Shown here one piece after another: positions 36,647 to 45,829 of a DNA stretch of 64,000 bases (its first letter is position 1; the number at the start of each line of letters is the position of its first letter). The stretch is from Pseudomonas fragi. GTDB lineage: Bacteria; Pseudomonadota; Gammaproteobacteria; Pseudomonadales; Pseudomonadaceae. Under the pieces are notes generated by a model. It was not told the DNA's origin, ran no database searches, and saw only the letters and a list, made by a program, of their open reading frames with translations. The DNA is taken from contig NZ_LT629783.1 in NCBI RefSeq assembly GCF_900105835.1, positions 682,001 to 746,000 of the forward strand. The letters run 5' to 3'. The translations under genes and the position numbers were made by a program.

Positions 36647-37000
36647 ATGAAGTGGGGCTTATTGGCGGCGTTGCTGGCCTTGGGTGGCTGTGCATCAGTG
36701 ACGGATATTGAGCAGACGCTGCCGACCATGAGTGTGATTTCGGGCAAGAAACCCGATGCCTATGCACAATGCGTGGTGCAACAACTGTCCAGCACACGCA
36801 GGGCGCCGCAGATTGAACCGCATAAAGACGGTTTTCGGATTATCGTGCCGCAAAAGCTGACCTCCAATCCAACGGCGGTCATTGATATTGAAGAACGTTC
36901 CGGCGGCAGCAGCATCAAGGTCTACGAAAGCATGTCCAATGTACCGGTGCGCCCGGGCGATATTCGCAAAGCCGCCACACACTGCATTTCCGGTGACTGA
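36647..37000 (+). CDS. Small lipoprotein of unknown function
   Basis: A 117-residue predicted lipoprotein: MKWGLLAALLALGGCAS with the lipobox at C15. I prefer the ATG at 36647, seven bases after GGAG, over the one at 36641. The mature part has DAYAQCVVQQL, a basic patch, and a later cysteine in THCISGD, suggesting a possible disulfide. A clear terminator follows. Not recognised beyond this. Confidence 0.75.
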   Translation: MKWGLLAALLALGGCASVTDIEQTLPTMSVISGKKPDAYAQCVVQQLSSTRRAPQIEPHKDGFRIIVPQKLTSNPTAVIDIEERSGGSSIKVYESMSNVPVRPGDIRKAATHCISGD

Positions 37001-37023
37001 CGCTTATCTCGGTCACCCCCCGA

Positions 37024-37059
37024 CCTGACGATTGCCCTGCGCAACGTCAGGTTTTTTTT
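37024..37059 (+). terminator. Rho-independent terminator
   Basis: CCTGACG pairs with CGTCAGG (inner bases also pair: TTG with CAA) and is followed by eight T. It ends the lipoprotein gene. Confidence 0.88.
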
Positions 37060-37173
37060 CGCCCCGATATCGGTATCGGATCCAAAGTAGTGTTGTGACC
37101 GAGTGGGAATTCTCCTAGGATCTATAGGCTTATATTTTATAGGCCTAAGCATATAACAATAATGGAGCTGGTC

Positions 37174-37824
37174 ATGATTCCACTCAAGCGAACGCTATTG
37201 AGCAGCCTTGTGCTGCTCGCCGTGAGCAACGCCCAAGCGCAGCCTTCCCCCAACATCTACCTGCAAGGCGGGGCGCAGCCTGGCGCCACGGCCTGCGTGG
37301 CGTGCCACGGGGCAGATGGCATGGGGCTGGCACCCGCCGGGTTTCCGCGATTAGCCGGTATTTCTGCCGATTACCTGAGCAAGCAGCTGCACGACTTTCA
37401 AAGTGGCAAGCGGGTCAGCCCGGTGATGCAACCGCTGGCCAAGGCGCTTTCCGATCAGGAAATTGCCTCGGTCACGGCCACCATTGCCGCCATGCCGGCC
37501 CCAGCAGTGCCAGCCATCAACCGCAGCAGCCTGCCCGCAGGCCTGGGTGAAAAGCTGGCCCTGCGCGGCGCCTGGGATCGCCAGATCCCCGAGTGCGTCA
37601 GCTGTCATGGCCCGGGCGGGGTGGGCGTGGGGAGCGCCTTCCCGCCACTGGCCAATCAACCGACCCTGTACCTGACGGCGCAGCTCAATGCGTGGCGCGA
37701 CGGCACCCGGCACAACGATCCCAATGACCTGATGGGGCATATCGCCAAGGCCATGACCGAGGATGAAGTCAAGGCGGTTGCTGACTATTTCAGCACTGTG
37801 GGGCACACGGAGGCCAAGCCATGA
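37174..37824 (+). CDS. tsdB: Diheme cytochrome c4-like protein (TsdB)
   Basis: Exported cytochrome of 216 residues with signal peptide ending AQA/Q. Two haem sites: C41-V-A-C44-H45 and C141-V-S-C144-H145, in the two-domain layout of cytochrome c4 (methionine ligands likely M85 and a later M). The ATG at 37174 follows GGAG. Its stop overlaps the start of a TsdA-like gene by ATGA. In Pseudomonas stutzeri and others TsdB is the electron acceptor of the TsdA thiosulfate dehydrogenase, which fits here. Without the neighbour it would be called a generic cytochrome c4. Confidence 0.82.
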   Translation: MIPLKRTLLSSLVLLAVSNAQAQPSPNIYLQGGAQPGATACVACHGADGMGLAPAGFPRLAGISADYLSKQLHDFQSGKRVSPVMQPLAKALSDQEIASVTATIAAMPAPAVPAINRSSLPAGLGEKLALRGAWDRQIPECVSCHGPGGVGVGSAFPPLANQPTLYLTAQLNAWRDGTRHNDPNDLMGHIAKAMTEDEVKAVADYFSTVGHTEAKP

Positions 37825-38744
37825 AGCGTCTGATACTTACCTGCGCGGCGTCCGTGCTCCTCAGTGGCGCAGTTCATGCGGCGACCATCGCGATGGAAGA
37901 CCAATCGCAGATAAAAGTGCCTGCGCCTGCCGAGCACATCACCTACTTTCAGCCACCGCAACAAAGTGATTTGCCTGACAACGCCTACGGCAAAATGGTG
38001 CTGGATGGCTACGCCCTGTTTGTCGACACCAAGCGCCAGGCGCCACAGTTTGTCGGCAATGGCCTCAACTGCACCAATTGCCATCTGGATCAGGGTCGGC
38101 TGGCCAACTCGGCCCCGCTGTGGGGGGCGTACCCCATGTACCCGGCATACCGCAAGAAAAACGACAAGGTCAATACCTTTGCCGAGCGTCTGCAGGGCTG
38201 CTTTCAGTTCAGCATGAATGGCGGCACCCCACCGGCTGCCGATAGCCGTGAGATTACGGCGCTCTCATCCTATGCCTATTGGTTGTCGACCAAGGCGCCT
38301 ACAGGGGTTGAGTTGCCGGGACGGGGCTATCCCGATGTGCCCGCACCCAAGGGTGGCTACAACCTGACCCGTGGTGCGGCGCTGTACAAGGATCAGTGTG
38401 CCATCTGTCATGGCGACAACGGGCAGGGGCAAAAGGCGGGGGCGGATTACGTAATGCCGCCGCTGTGGGGCAAGGATTCCTACAACTGGGGCGCCGGCAT
38501 GCACCGGATCAACACAGCTGCATCGTTTATCAAACACAACATGCCACTGGGTAAGGCCAACAGCTTGAGTGATGAGCAGGCGTGGGATGTGGCGGCCTAC
38601 GTCAACACCCACGAACGGCCACAGGACCCGCGACTGGTCGAGGGTTCAGTGGAAAAAACCCGGGTGAAGTTCCACGCCAATGACGGCGTCAACGTCTACG
38701 GGCAAACCGTTAATGGAGTGTTGATCGGCCAGGGCACCGAGTAA
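37821..38744 (+). CDS. tsdA: Thiosulfate dehydrogenase (tetrathionate-forming) TsdA
   Basis: Periplasmic diheme enzyme of 307 residues, signal peptide ending VHA/A. Haem sites C84-T-N-C87-H88 and C193-A-I-C196-H197. The diagnostic TsdA feature is the cysteine in QGCFQFSMNG (C127), matching the position of the cysteine axial ligand of the active-site haem. M241 in KHNMPLGK is the likely ligand of haem 2. The enzyme joins two thiosulfates to tetrathionate and passes electrons to TsdB. ATGA coupling to the upstream gene supports the pair. Confidence 0.85.
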   Translation: MKRLILTCAASVLLSGAVHAATIAMEDQSQIKVPAPAEHITYFQPPQQSDLPDNAYGKMVLDGYALFVDTKRQAPQFVGNGLNCTNCHLDQGRLANSAPLWGAYPMYPAYRKKNDKVNTFAERLQGCFQFSMNGGTPPAADSREITALSSYAYWLSTKAPTGVELPGRGYPDVPAPKGGYNLTRGAALYKDQCAICHGDNGQGQKAGADYVMPPLWGKDSYNWGAGMHRINTAASFIKHNMPLGKANSLSDEQAWDVAAYVNTHERPQDPRLVEGSVEKTRVKFHANDGVNVYGQTVNGVLIGQGTE

Positions 38745-38750
38745 CCGTCT

Positions 38751-38781
38751 ATACCGCTAAAGCCAAGCACTTTAGCGGTAT
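38751..38781. terminator. 12-bp perfect hairpin between converging genes
   Basis: ATACCGCTAAAG and CTTTAGCGGTAT flank a 7-base loop. It lies 6 bp after tsdA and 5 bp before the end of the opposing lipoprotein gene. It probably ends both transcripts although neither strand has a T-run. Confidence 0.55.
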
Positions 38782-38785
38782 CCAC

Positions 38786-39067
38786 TTACTTGCAGGCCAC
38801 CACGATCGTGCGGCTTTTGAAATTGCCTACATCTGCACCCAGGGTTTTCTCGCTGTCTGCAAGCGCAGGCGTGCCATCGGTGGCAATGATGTTGTAGCCC
38901 GTACCGGCACAAGACGCTTCAGCTTTCTCGTAGCACTTGGCCCAGGACATGGCCTCGCCCGAACAGTCTATGCTCAACCCTTGTTTGCCGTCGGCCAGGT
39001 AAGTATTGGAAGCAGTCGCGCAGCCACCCAAGGTTACCAATGCGAGCAGTGTCAGAACTTTGTTCAT
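38786..39067 (-). CDS. Small lipoprotein of unknown function
   Basis: A 93-residue protein starting MNKVLTLLALVTLGGCATAS with a lipobox (C16). The mature part contains four more cysteines (IDCSGEAMSW, AKCYEKAEASCAGTGYNI, VVACK), which could form disulfides. GTGYNII is reminiscent of small envelope lipoproteins of Pseudomonas. An ATG four codons upstream is an alternative start. Function unknown. Confidence 0.7.
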   Translation of the reverse strand: MNKVLTLLALVTLGGCATASNTYLADGKQGLSIDCSGEAMSWAKCYEKAEASCAGTGYNIIATDGTPALADSEKTLGADVGNFKSRTIVVACK

Positions 39068-39098
39068 CGGGGTAACCATTACATAAGTGGAGTTGAAA

Positions 39099-39281
39099 TT
39101 AGTTTTTACCGCGGCGTGCTGCTGGCTCAGGTTGGTCCTGAAACACCGAGGCAACTTCTGCTGCGGCCTGTTGCGAACTGAAAGGCCCGGCAACGTTTTC
39201 GCCGCTGGCTGAAAATACGCACCATTGGCCCGATGCATCGGGTTTGATCTCGTAACCGTTAACGCTGATTGTTGCTGACAT
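39099..39281 (-). CDS. Small hypothetical protein (60 residues)
   Basis: Starts MSATISVNGYEIKPDASGQW and has AAAEVASVFQDQ in a helical second half; the C-terminal RRGKN is basic. No signal. It lies 31 bp ahead of the lipoprotein in the same orientation. The ribosome site is weak. Codon pattern looks coding, but the call rests on little. Confidence 0.5.
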   Translation of the reverse strand: MSATISVNGYEIKPDASGQWCVFSASGENVAGPFSSQQAAAEVASVFQDQPEPAARRGKN

Positions 39282-39507
39282 CGAAAAGCTGCCTGATTGG
39301 CTGGATTAATGGCGTGATAATAGCGCAAGGGCATCACGGGTAGTGCTAAACACGATGGAGTACCCATCAAATTCAATCGCCAAGGAACTAACGGGCAAAA
39401 TATTTATCTAGGTTGGCATCAGTTTGCTATCGAGAAGCATTGTAACGTCGATGCTGCCTGATTAGACTGCGCCAAATTTGGAACGTACAGCCCTTTAAAG
39501 GACTCAT

Positions 39508-40347
39508 ATGATCAAGAAATGCTTGTTCCCAGCAGCCGGTTACGGCACTCGCTTTTTGCCAGCGACCAAGGCCATGCCAAAAGAAATGCTGCCGGTGGTG
39601 AACAAGCCACTGATCCAGTACGGGGTTGAAGAAGCACTGGACGCTGGCTTGACTGAAATTTCCATCGTAACGGGCCGCGGCAAGCGCGCCTTGGAAGACC
39701 ACTTTGACATCAGCTACGAGCTGGAAAACCAGATCAAGGGTACTGACAAAGAGAAGTACCTGGTTGGTATTCGCCGTCTGCTGAGCGAGTGCTCGTTCTC
39801 CTACACTCGCCAGACCGAAATGAAAGGCCTGGGCCACGCGATCCTGACTGGCCGCCCGCTGATCGGTGACGAACCCTTTGCCGTAGTTCTGGCAGACGAC
39901 CTGTGCGTCAACCTGGAAGGCGACGGCGTGCTGACGCAAATGGTCAAGCTGTACAACCAGTACCGCTGCACCATCATCGCGATCCAGGAAGTTGACCCGG
40001 CTGAAACCAACAAGTACGGCGTGATCGCTGGCGACCTGATTGGCGACGATCTCTACCGTGTACGCAACATGGTGGAAAAACCGGCTCCGGAAGATGCACC
40101 TTCCAACCTGGCCATCATCGGCCGTTACATCCTGACCCCGGACATCTTCGACCTGATCAAGCAGACCGAACCGGGCAAAGGCGGCGAAATCCAGATCACC
40201 GACGCGCTGATGAAACAGGCGCAAAACGGTTGCGTGATTGCCTACAAGTTCAAGGGCAAGCGCTTTGACTGCGGCGGCGCCGAAGGCTACATCGAAGCAA
40301 CTAACTTCTGCTTCGAAAACTTCTACAAAACCGGCAAAGCTTACTGA
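39508..40347 (+). CDS. galU: UTP-glucose-1-phosphate uridylyltransferase
   Basis: Makes UDP-glucose from UTP and glucose-1-phosphate; the product feeds lipopolysaccharide, exopolysaccharides and the cellulose synthase encoded in this window. Length 279 residues, normal for pseudomonads. Nucleotide-binding motif FPAAGYGTRFLPATKAMPKEMLPV at 7-30, then KPLIQYGVEEA and LADDLCVN. The ribosome site AAAGGA precedes ATG, and a terminator follows. Confidence 0.96.
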   Translation: MIKKCLFPAAGYGTRFLPATKAMPKEMLPVVNKPLIQYGVEEALDAGLTEISIVTGRGKRALEDHFDISYELENQIKGTDKEKYLVGIRRLLSECSFSYTRQTEMKGLGHAILTGRPLIGDEPFAVVLADDLCVNLEGDGVLTQMVKLYNQYRCTIIAIQEVDPAETNKYGVIAGDLIGDDLYRVRNMVEKPAPEDAPSNLAIIGRYILTPDIFDLIKQTEPGKGGEIQITDALMKQAQNGCVIAYKFKGKRFDCGGAEGYIEATNFCFENFYKTGKAY

Positions 40348-40377
40348 TAGCAGCCCGTTGTAGAACGCTTCAAGACA

Positions 40378-40400
40378 AAGCCACCCTCGGGTGGCTTTTT
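40378..40400 (+). terminator. Rho-independent terminator of galU
   Basis: AAGCCACCC pairs with GGGTGGCTT around a two-base loop and is followed by a T-run. It lies about 30 bp after galU. Confidence 0.88.
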
Positions 40401-40481
40401 CGTTTTTTTGCTGTCGGCAACCTCCTGTGCTGGTCAATCGCGCTGGAGCGATTATGCTGATGGCCTGCTTAGGAGAGTGAA

Positions 40482-41840
40482 ATGGCCTACGAATTTGATC
40501 TATTTGTAATTGGTGCGGGTTCCGGTGGCGTGCGTGCTGCACGTTTTGCCGCTGGTTTTGGCGCAAAAGTGGCCGTAGCCGAAAGCCGTTACTTGGGTGG
40601 CACCTGCGTCAACGTGGGTTGCGTGCCGAAAAAGCTATTGGTGTACGGCGCACACTTTGCCGAAGACTTCGAACAGGCTTCGGGTTTTGGCTGGAGCCTG
40701 GGGGAGGCCGATTTCGACTGGGCGACCCTGATCGCCAACAAGGACCGCGAGATCAACCGTCTCAACGGTATTTATCGCAACCTGCTGGTCAATAGCGGCG
40801 TCAGCCTGATCGAGGGCCACGCGAAAATTACCGGCCCCCATGAAGTTGAAATCAACGGTCAGCGCCATACTGCCAAGCATATCCTGATCGCGACTGGCGG
40901 CTGGCCGCAGATCCCGGAAATCCCGGGCCATGAACACGCCATCAGCTCCAACGAGGCGTTTTTCCTCAAGGAACTGCCCAAGCGTGTGCTGGTGGTGGGC
41001 GGTGGCTATATTGCCGTCGAATTCGCCGGTATTTTCCACGGCCTGGGTGCCAAAACATCCTTGCTGTATCGCGGCGAAATGTTCCTGCGCGGCTTCGACG
41101 GTGCGGTGCGCAAGCATTTGCACGAAGAGCTGGTCAAACGCGGCATGGACGTGCAATTCAACGCCGATATCGAGCGGATCGACAAGCAGCCCGATGGCAG
41201 CCTGAAAGCCACGCTCAAGGACGGTCGCGAGCTGATCGCCGATTGCGTGTTCTACGCCACCGGGCGCCGGCCGATGCTCGACAACCTGGGCCTGGAAAAC
41301 ACCGGGGTCAAACTCGACAAGCGCGGTTTTGTCGAAGTGGATGATTTGTACCAGAGCGCCGAGCCGTCGATCCTGGCCATTGGCGATGTGATTGGTCGTG
41401 TGCAGCTGACGCCGGTGGCGCTGGCTGAAGGTATGGCCGTGGCCCGTCGCCTGTTCAAGCCCGAGCAATATCGCCCAGTGGATTACCGGATGATCCCAAC
41501 GGCAGTGTTCAGCCTGCCCAACATTGGCACCGTAGGCCTGAGCGAAGAGCAGGCTGTTGAAGCGGGGCACAAGGTGCAGATTTTCGAAAGCAGCTTCCGG
41601 CCGATGAAACTGACACTCACCGAGTGCCAGGAGCGTACGCTGATGAAACTGGTGGTGGATGCTGACACCGACAAGGTGCTCGGTTGCCATATGGTCGGCC
41701 CGGAGGCGGGGGAGATCGTGCAAGGGCTGGCGATTGCCCTGAAGGCCGGGGCGACCAAACAGCACTTCGACGAAACCATCGGGGTTCACCCGACGGCAGC
41801 CGAAGAACTCGTGACCATGCGCACACCGGTCAAACGCTGA
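40482..41840 (+). CDS. gor: Glutathione-disulfide reductase
   Basis: NADPH- and FAD-dependent flavoenzyme of 452 residues that keeps glutathione reduced. FAD motif [11 protein letters not shown] at 11-21, redox cysteines C42 and C47 in [18 protein letters not shown] motif [13 protein letters not shown], and the catalytic histidine in GVHPTAAEE near the C terminus. The ribosome site GGAG precedes ATG. Its last 81 bp are present in two further copies immediately downstream, each combined with a REP pair. Confidence 0.95.
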   Translation: MAYEFDLFVIGAGSGGVRAARFAAGFGAKVAVAESRYLGGTCVNVGCVPKKLLVYGAHFAEDFEQASGFGWSLGEADFDWATLIANKDREINRLNGIYRNLLVNSGVSLIEGHAKITGPHEVEINGQRHTAKHILIATGGWPQIPEIPGHEHAISSNEAFFLKELPKRVLVVGGGYIAVEFAGIFHGLGAKTSLLYRGEMFLRGFDGAVRKHLHEELVKRGMDVQFNADIERIDKQPDGSLKATLKDGRELIADCVFYATGRRPMLDNLGLENTGVKLDKRGFVEVDDLYQSAEPSILAIGDVIGRVQLTPVALAEGMAVARRLFKPEQYRPVDYRMIPTAVFSLPNIGTVGLSEEQAVEAGHKVQIFESSFRPMKLTLTECQERTLMKLVVDADTDKVLGCHMVGPEAGEIVQGLAIALKAGATKQHFDETIGVHPTAAEELVTMRTPVKR

Positions 41841-41937
41841 CTTTCACTGTGGGAGCGGGCTTGCTCGCGATACAGGCGGCGTGGTCTATCGATAAAACCG
41901 CGTCGATCCAATCGCGGGCAAGCCCGCTCCCACACTG

Positions 41938-42018
41938 CAGCAATTCGACAAAGCCATCGGGGTACTCCCGACGGCTGCCGAAGAATTTGTGACCATGCGC
42001 ACACCGGTCAAACGCTGA
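41938..42018 (+). pseudogene. gor 3' fragment, copy 1
   Basis: Encodes [20 protein letters not shown] and the same RTPVKR end as gor, in frame, with no start or ribosome site. It differs from the gor end at 8 of 81 bases; the last 30 bp are identical. The active-site histidine equivalent is leucine. Duplication remnant. Confidence 0.88.
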
Positions 42019-42115
42019 CTTTCACTGTGGGAGCGGGCTTGCTCGCGATACAGGCGGCGTGGTCTATCGATAAAACCGCGTCGATCCAATCGCGGGCAAG
42101 CCCGCTCCCACACTG

Positions 42116-42196
42116 CAGCAATTCGACAAAGCCATCGGGGTACACCCGACGGCTGCCGAAGAATTTGTGACCATGCGCACACCGGTCAAACGCTGA
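42116..42196 (+). pseudogene. gor 3' fragment, copy 2
   Basis: Identical to copy 1 except for one base, which restores the histidine (GVHPTAAEE). It differs from gor at 7 of 81 bases. It was evidently amplified together with the adjacent REP pair. Confidence 0.88.
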
Positions 42197-42298
42197 CTTT
42201 CACTGTGGGAGCGGGCTTGCTCGCGATGCAGGCGGCGCGGTCTATCGGTTAAACCGCGTCGATCCAATCGCGGGCGAGCCCGCTCCTACAGTTAACGA

Positions 42299-45200
42299 TT
42301 ACCTGAAATCCGCATACGGGATCAAAGGCTGCACCGGCATCGGCAAGTTGCCTTGCCACACGTCGAAAGTGTAACGCAGATACAGCATGGCCCTGCTTGG
42401 CGCGTAGTCATCACTGTGTTGATAGAGCACTCCGCCGCCCAGTACCAGGTGATCCGACAGCCTGCGCTCTACCAGTCCCTGTACGCGATAACCGATGCCC
42501 GTGCTGCTGCCGCTGGAGGTCTGCCCCAGACCGTCGGACAACTGGTAGCCAGCATCATCGAGGCGTTGCAACAGTTTGCTGTTCAGCCCGTCCAGCGGGT
42601 AGAGGTCGTTGGCATCGGTTTTCGCATACGACCAACTGACCGAGCTTTCCAGTGCCACTGACCAGTTAGCGGTGCGGAAGGCGTAGTTGAGCGGTACACC
42701 AATCGAGTAGTACTTCTGCGGGCTGTAGTAACCACCCTGGCCCAAGGTGTATTCACTTGAGTCCTTGTCATACCCCCAGTACATCAGCGTCAGACCGGTG
42801 CGCAAACGTTCGTCGGCGCGCTCCACCAAGCGATAGTAGTAACCGGCCATGGCCGTACTCTTGTGGTTGTCTTCGACGTTCTTGCCGCACAACCAGTGCT
42901 GACCGAAACTGGCCCATACACCGTCCACGCCACCTTCGTCGTGGCTCAGGCTCAGGGTCACGCCGTTGGAGGTGACACCGCCCCAGGTGACGCCGGTATT
43001 GAGATCGGTGGCACCGGCATAGGACAGAATCGAATTGCTCAAAGGCCGACGTGAACCGGTCAGGGTCCAGCCCAGTGAGCCGATCTTGCTGCTGTAGGCT
43101 ACGCCACCGAGCCAGTTGGGCACTTTGAAGTTGTCCGGGGTGCGGCCGATATCGACATTCCATACCTCGTTTTTCCAGCCCGCAGCCATCATCGTGCCGT
43201 TGACCGATTGCGAGCGGTCTTCACAGCCTGAAAAGTCCGGGCCATCGGTGCCCTTGCGTTTGACCGCTACTGCACAGGTACCGTAGTTCTCGCGCACCAG
43301 CCCGTCAGGATCCGCATCGAACTTGCCCGCATCCATATTCAGCTGTTCTGCACGCAGAAACCCGGTGCCATCGGCCACCGGCAAGTCCAGTTGCAGAATG
43401 GTGGTGCGGGTGTCGGTGTCCGACGTACCGGCCGAAGCGTTGTCCGAGCGCCAGCCATAGTCGGTATACAGATGCAGGGTCGGGGTTTGCCGCTGATAAA
43501 GCTCGTCCACGTCACTGCGCAGACTGCGGGCCAGCCACTGGTCATCGTCTTTTTCGCGACTGGCCAGGGTCATGGCACGGTTGTCCCGGGGGTTGGCCTG
43601 CCCGGGCTCGATCAGGCCGGCGGCAGCCATGCTTTTGGCGTAGTAATCCAGAGCTTGTTGCGGGTCCTTGGCGGCATTGAGCCGCGCGGCATCGCGGTAC
43701 ATCAGCGGGTCAACCTGGGGTGACTGCAGCAGCTGAGCGTAGATGGCCTGAGCTTTGTCGGGTTCGCCTACGCCAGCCCAGGCATTGGCCACGCGCCGTT
43801 GCTGGGACGGGGTCAACGGCGTGGCGGGGGCAGGGCTGAACTGCACCAACTGCTGGCGCGCTGCAGGCAACTGCTTGCTGGCAATCAGGGTTTCGATCTG
43901 CCCCAGTTGCGCCTCGGTATTGCCCGGGTCTTTTTTCAGCACCTGGCTGTACAGGCTTTGCGCCTGAACATAGTCACCGCGCTCCTGGGCCCAGCCGGCA
44001 ATGGTCATCTGGTCGTCGGGGCTGTTGTCCTGCATCAGCAAGGCAATGGCCTGGGGTTCCTGGCCAGCGGCGCGCAGGCTTTCGGCACGGGCCACCAGAA
44101 CGTTGCGCTGCAGGCGCGCGTCCAGTTCACGCATGGAGTCGGTCCATTGCGCCCGGGGCAGTTGCGCCATTACGTTAAGGGCGCTGGCATCGCGGTCGCT
44201 GGAAGACAGGTAAAGGGCGTAGGCATACACCGCTTCAGGGTTTTTCCCCTGGCGGGCCATCAGTTGCTTGAAGCTGTCGTCGGCAGCTGCGGGCTGGTTG
44301 ATCTGGCGCTGGGCGTTGGCCAGGCGGTAGGTCACCCAGGGCTCGTCGGGGCTCAGGTTGCGAATCTTGCCAAGCAAGGCCACTACTTGCGGCCAGTCCT
44401 TGCGCTCGGTGGCGGCGTCGGCTTGCTTGTTCAGGTCGTCCAGTTCCATGCTCTGGCGCAGCCCGGCGAATTCCTTCTGGCTGGAGGCGGGCAGGCTGGC
44501 GAGAAATGCCTTGGCCTTCTGCGGGTCTTGCGCGCTATACAAGCGCACCAGGCCACGCACGGCACTGCCATTGTTCGGCTCCAGGCGCCGGGCCTGCAAC
44601 AGCAGGGCTTCGGCCTGGATATCGTCGTGTTCGGCGCGAGCGACACCGGCCAGGCCGATCAGCGGGTCGGCATCGCCAGGCTTGGCCTTGCGGGCCTGGG
44701 CAAATGCGTTGCGCGCCGCCGTCAGGTTGTTCTGCTCCAGGGCCTTGTCACCCTGGCTGAGCAGCATGCGGTAGCGGCTAGCGTCCATCAGGTCTTGCCA
44801 CTTGCTGATATTGGAGGTGTCCTGCTCCTTGGCGCGTGCCGTGGTGAAGTTGGCGTTGGCTTCGGCATAGCGGCTCTGGCGGAACTGGGCCATGCCCAGG
44901 GCACCGTAGAGGGTCGGGTCGTCGGGGTATTGCTTGAGGGCGCGGCGCAACTGCACCTCGGCTGCGGCCGGGTTGCGCGACTGATCGATCATCTGTTTGC
45001 CCTGGGCCCCGGCGGTCCACGCCGGGTCATTGAGCAACTGCTCCTGCTTTTTCAGGTTCTGATTGGCCTGGGCGATCAGTGGCGAGTTCGGGTAGCGGTC
45101 GATAAAACCCTTCCAGGCCTGCGCCGAGCTGCGGTCCACCGGCAGGGTGCTGAGGTAGGTGAACTCACGCTCGGCTGCCTGGTTGCTGGCGACCGGGTCT

Positions 45201-45829
45201 TTGGCCAGTTGCTGCAGGACGACCAGGGCTTCTGGCGCCCGGTCTTCGCGAAACAGCAGGTCGGCCAGGGTTTGACGCAGGCCGGGATTGCCCGGGTACT
45301 GCTTGTCGAGGGTACGCAATTGCTCGATAACCTGCGGCCGTTGGCCCTGGATATTGCTGCGAATACGCAGGTATTCCAGTGCCGTGGCGAAATCCGGCGG
45401 GGCATTGCCAAACAGGCGCTCGAAGATCGCGGCGGCTTCTTCAGGGCGGCCGGCAGCGGCAAACAGGCGCGCCTGTTGCAGGTCTTTCTGGCTTTGCGGG
45501 TCCTGCAGCTTCATCAGGCTCTGGGCCTGACGCAATGCCGCCGACTCCGGGGCGACACTTTGCAGCTGGGCCAGGCGCTGCTTGGCCAGCTCGGGATTTT
45601 TCTCCAGCAAGGCCTGGCGTATGGACGCCACCAGCGCTTGCGGGTTGTTGGGTGAGATCAATTGCAGGCGTGCCAGCGAGTCACGTACCAGATCTTCGCG
45701 GTACATGGCTTCGCCGATGCGCACCTGCTCCAGTAGCCATTGTTGCTGTTCCTGCACCGTGGTCGGTTGTGCAATGGCTGCAGTGGACAATCCACCGAGC
45801 AGGAACGCCCAAGTTGTTATTTTTGGCAT
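42299..45829 (-). CDS. bcsC: Cellulose synthase outer-membrane export subunit
   Basis: Exports the glucan across the periplasm and outer membrane. 1176 residues, similar to the 1157 of E. coli. Signal peptide ending AIA/Q, then about 19 TPR-like repeats (for example AEREFTYLSTLPVDRSSAQAW region) to about residue 780, and a C-terminal beta-barrel ending MLYLRYTFDVW...PYADFR. Start taken at the ATG 45829; a GTG four codons upstream is possible. It overlaps the bcsZ end by 13 bp and is the last gene of the operon. Confidence 0.93.
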   Translation of the reverse strand: MPKITTWAFLLGGLSTAAIAQPTTVQEQQQWLLEQVRIGEAMYREDLVRDSLARLQLISPNNPQALVASIRQALLEKNPELAKQRLAQLQSVAPESAALRQAQSLMKLQDPQSQKDLQQARLFAAAGRPEEAAAIFERLFGNAPPDFATALEYLRIRSNIQGQRPQVIEQLRTLDKQYPGNPGLRQTLADLLFREDRAPEALVVLQQLAKDPVASNQAAEREFTYLSTLPVDRSSAQAWKGFIDRYPNSPLIAQANQNLKKQEQLLNDPAWTAGAQGKQMIDQSRNPAAAEVQLRRALKQYPDDPTLYGALGMAQFRQSRYAEANANFTTARAKEQDTSNISKWQDLMDASRYRMLLSQGDKALEQNNLTAARNAFAQARKAKPGDADPLIGLAGVARAEHDDIQAEALLLQARRLEPNNGSAVRGLVRLYSAQDPQKAKAFLASLPASSQKEFAGLRQSMELDDLNKQADAATERKDWPQVVALLGKIRNLSPDEPWVTYRLANAQRQINQPAAADDSFKQLMARQGKNPEAVYAYALYLSSSDRDASALNVMAQLPRAQWTDSMRELDARLQRNVLVARAESLRAAGQEPQAIALLMQDNSPDDQMTIAGWAQERGDYVQAQSLYSQVLKKDPGNTEAQLGQIETLIASKQLPAARQQLVQFSPAPATPLTPSQQRRVANAWAGVGEPDKAQAIYAQLLQSPQVDPLMYRDAARLNAAKDPQQALDYYAKSMAAAGLIEPGQANPRDNRAMTLASREKDDDQWLARSLRSDVDELYQRQTPTLHLYTDYGWRSDNASAGTSDTDTRTTILQLDLPVADGTGFLRAEQLNMDAGKFDADPDGLVRENYGTCAVAVKRKGTDGPDFSGCEDRSQSVNGTMMAAGWKNEVWNVDIGRTPDNFKVPNWLGGVAYSSKIGSLGWTLTGSRRPLSNSILSYAGATDLNTGVTWGGVTSNGVTLSLSHDEGGVDGVWASFGQHWLCGKNVEDNHKSTAMAGYYYRLVERADERLRTGLTLMYWGYDKDSSEYTLGQGGYYSPQKYYSIGVPLNYAFRTANWSVALESSVSWSYAKTDANDLYPLDGLNSKLLQRLDDAGYQLSDGLGQTSSGSSTGIGYRVQGLVERRLSDHLVLGGGVLYQHSDDYAPSRAMLYLRYTFDVWQGNLPMPVQPLIPYADFR

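Larger units (their letters stand above)
41848..42290. repeat. Tandem array of REP pair plus gor 3' end, 178-bp period
   Basis: TGTGGGAGCGGGCTTGCTCG recurs at 41848, 42026 and 42204, each time ending in an inverted partner. Between the units lies a copy of the final 27 codons of gor. The stop codons of gor and the two copies are at 41840, 42018 and 42196, exactly 178 bp apart. The third REP pair ends next to the bcsC stop. Confidence 0.95.

Noticed and set aside
41617..42267. Repeated minus-strand frames with [16 protein letters not shown]
   Set aside because: Translations of the gor-REP array, antisense to the gor 3' copies; no start or ribosome sites.
43799..45655. Long open frame (618 codons) on the plus strand
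   Set aside because: It is fully antisense to bcsC, whose TPR and barrel sequence is clear. Long antisense frames are common in GC-rich DNA with strong third-position GC.
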